Positions 63,523 through 64,000 of a stretch of DNA of 64,000 bases are shown here, in pieces; positions within the stretch are counted from its first letter, which is position 1; each line of letters opens with the position of its first letter. Source of the DNA: Hylemonella sp. Lineage in GTDB: Bacteria > Pseudomonadota > Gammaproteobacteria > Burkholderiales > Burkholderiaceae_C. A program made the position numbers and the translations under genes. The stretch is taken from NCBI GenBank assembly GCA_030680575.1, contig JAUXVI010000002.1:60191-124190 (forward strand). The letters are read 5' to 3'. The notes beneath the pieces are model-generated. The model was not told the origin of the DNA. It made no database searches and saw nothing but the letters and a program-made list of their open reading frames with translations.

Positions 63523-63837
63523 TTACTGCAGCTTGATTTCCACGTCCACGCCAGCGGGCAGATCGAGTTTCATCAACGCGTCGACTGTCTTGTCGGTCGG
63601 GTCAACGATGTCCATCAGGCGCTGGTGGGTGCGGATTTCCAACTGGTCGCGGCTGGTCTTGTTGACGTGCGGCGAACGCAGAATGTCGAAACGCTTCATG
63701 CGCGTCGGCAGGGGCACCGGGCCCTTGACGATGGCGCCGGTGCGCTTGGCGGTGTCCACAATCTCGGCGGCCGACTGGTCGATGAGTTTGTAGTCAAACG
63801 CTTTCAGGCGAATGCGGATTTTTTGCTTGGTGGCCAT
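63523..63837 (-). CDS. rpsJ: 30S ribosomal protein S10
   Basis: A 104-residue S10 (NusE): [40 protein letters not shown] and [20 protein letters not shown]. It is located directly after tuf, a common Burkholderiales order. Confidence 0.98.
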   Translation of the reverse strand: MATKQKIRIRLKAFDYKLIDQSAAEIVDTAKRTGAIVKGPVPLPTRMKRFDILRSPHVNKTSRDQLEIRTHQRLMDIVDPTDKTVDALMKLDLPAGVDVEIKLQ

Positions 63838-63860
63838 GGTAAGTCCTTGTTGACTGCGAA

Positions 63861-64000
63861 TTACGCAATGATCTTGGCAACCACGCCGGCGCCCACGGTA
63901 CGGCCGCCTTCGCGGATAGCGAAGCGCAGACCTTCTTCCATGGCGATCGGGGCGATCAGCTTGACGGTGATCGACACGTTGTCGCCAGGCATCACCATTT
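63861..64000 (-). CDS. tuf: elongation factor Tu, 3' end only
   Basis: The last 46 codons of EF-Tu: [20 protein letters not shown], then [20 protein letters not shown] and AKIIA before the stop. The gene continues beyond the right edge of the window. It lies 23 bp before rpsJ. Confidence 0.97.
   Translation of the reverse strand, partial: MVMPGDNVSITVKLIAPIAMEEGLRFAIREGGRTVGAGVVAKIIA

Overview
The window looks like the chromosome of a betaproteobacterium of the order Burkholderiales, most probably family Comamonadaceae (Rhodoferax, Polaromonas or Hydrogenophaga-like). The reasons are the high G+C coding style, the atpIBEFHAGDC and S10 ribosomal operons, the dat-ybeD-lipB-lipA cluster, a free-standing EIIA-HPr-EI regulatory PTS, and small dispersed palindromes of the GCTATCAAA...ATAGC type that I associate with this family. 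This placement is inference; no rRNA gene is present.

Left region, 1-9.3 kb, minus strand: a branched-chain-type ABC uptake system (substrate-binding protein, two permeases, two ATPases) is followed by an alpha/beta hydrolase, a metallo-beta-lactamase-fold hydrolase, a PaaI-type thioesterase, a CaiB-type CoA-transferase and a CitE-type lyase. Together they suggest import of an organic acid and its breakdown through CoA esters. A clear sigma70 promoter with an overlapping inverted-repeat operator precedes the operon.

Accessory island, about 9.3-27.2 kb: this stretch is full of broken genes and is bounded on the right by tRNA-Arg(CCG) and an extra copy of that tRNA's 5' half. It carries relics of IS21-type and IS3-type transposases and an EamA transporter, a YjjJ-like HipA kinase, a tightly coupled four-gene operon with one complete and one degenerate tyrosine recombinase, a self-regulated HTH protein, a HAD phosphatase coupled to a ParS/MbcA-like antitoxin, a second ParS/MbcA-like antitoxin, an XRE regulator, and the remains of a type I restriction system (5'-truncated hsdS, 3'-truncated hsdR, no hsdM). 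Its most unusual part is a 22.9-23.8 kb array of twelve 22-bp repeats at a nearly constant 55-56 bp period, with spacers recurring in the order A-B-A-C-A-B-A-C-A-D-A-D. It is not a CRISPR.

Core region, 27.4-40.9 kb: a membrane-bound cytochrome c, a YheT-type hydrolase, a LemA/TPM-domain cluster, the complete F1Fo ATP synthase operon (minus strand), a CopD-like membrane protein, D-amino-acid aminotransferase and YbeD.

Second accessory insertion, 40.9-46.6 kb: a Fic protein and a type III restriction-modification pair (mod, res) sit between ybeD and lipB. The res stop codon overlaps the lipB start codon, so the defence cassette is built into the lipoate operon. Mod contains an in-frame REP-like palindrome and res contains a Comamonadaceae-type palindrome.

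Right region, 46.5-64 kb: lipB-lipA-methyltransferase; an AhpD-like protein; EI, HPr and EIIA with an MFS transporter and a lipoprotein; a DUF4197 protein divergent from a TlpA-like thioredoxin; cytochrome c' and cytochrome b561; an M48 peptidase; a GNAT acetyltransferase; a Prx5 peroxiredoxin; and the ribosomal genes rpsQ-rpmC-rplP-rpsC-rplV-rpsS-rplB-rplW-rplD-rplC-rpsJ, ending in the 3' end of tuf. A strong promoter lies between rpsJ and rplC.
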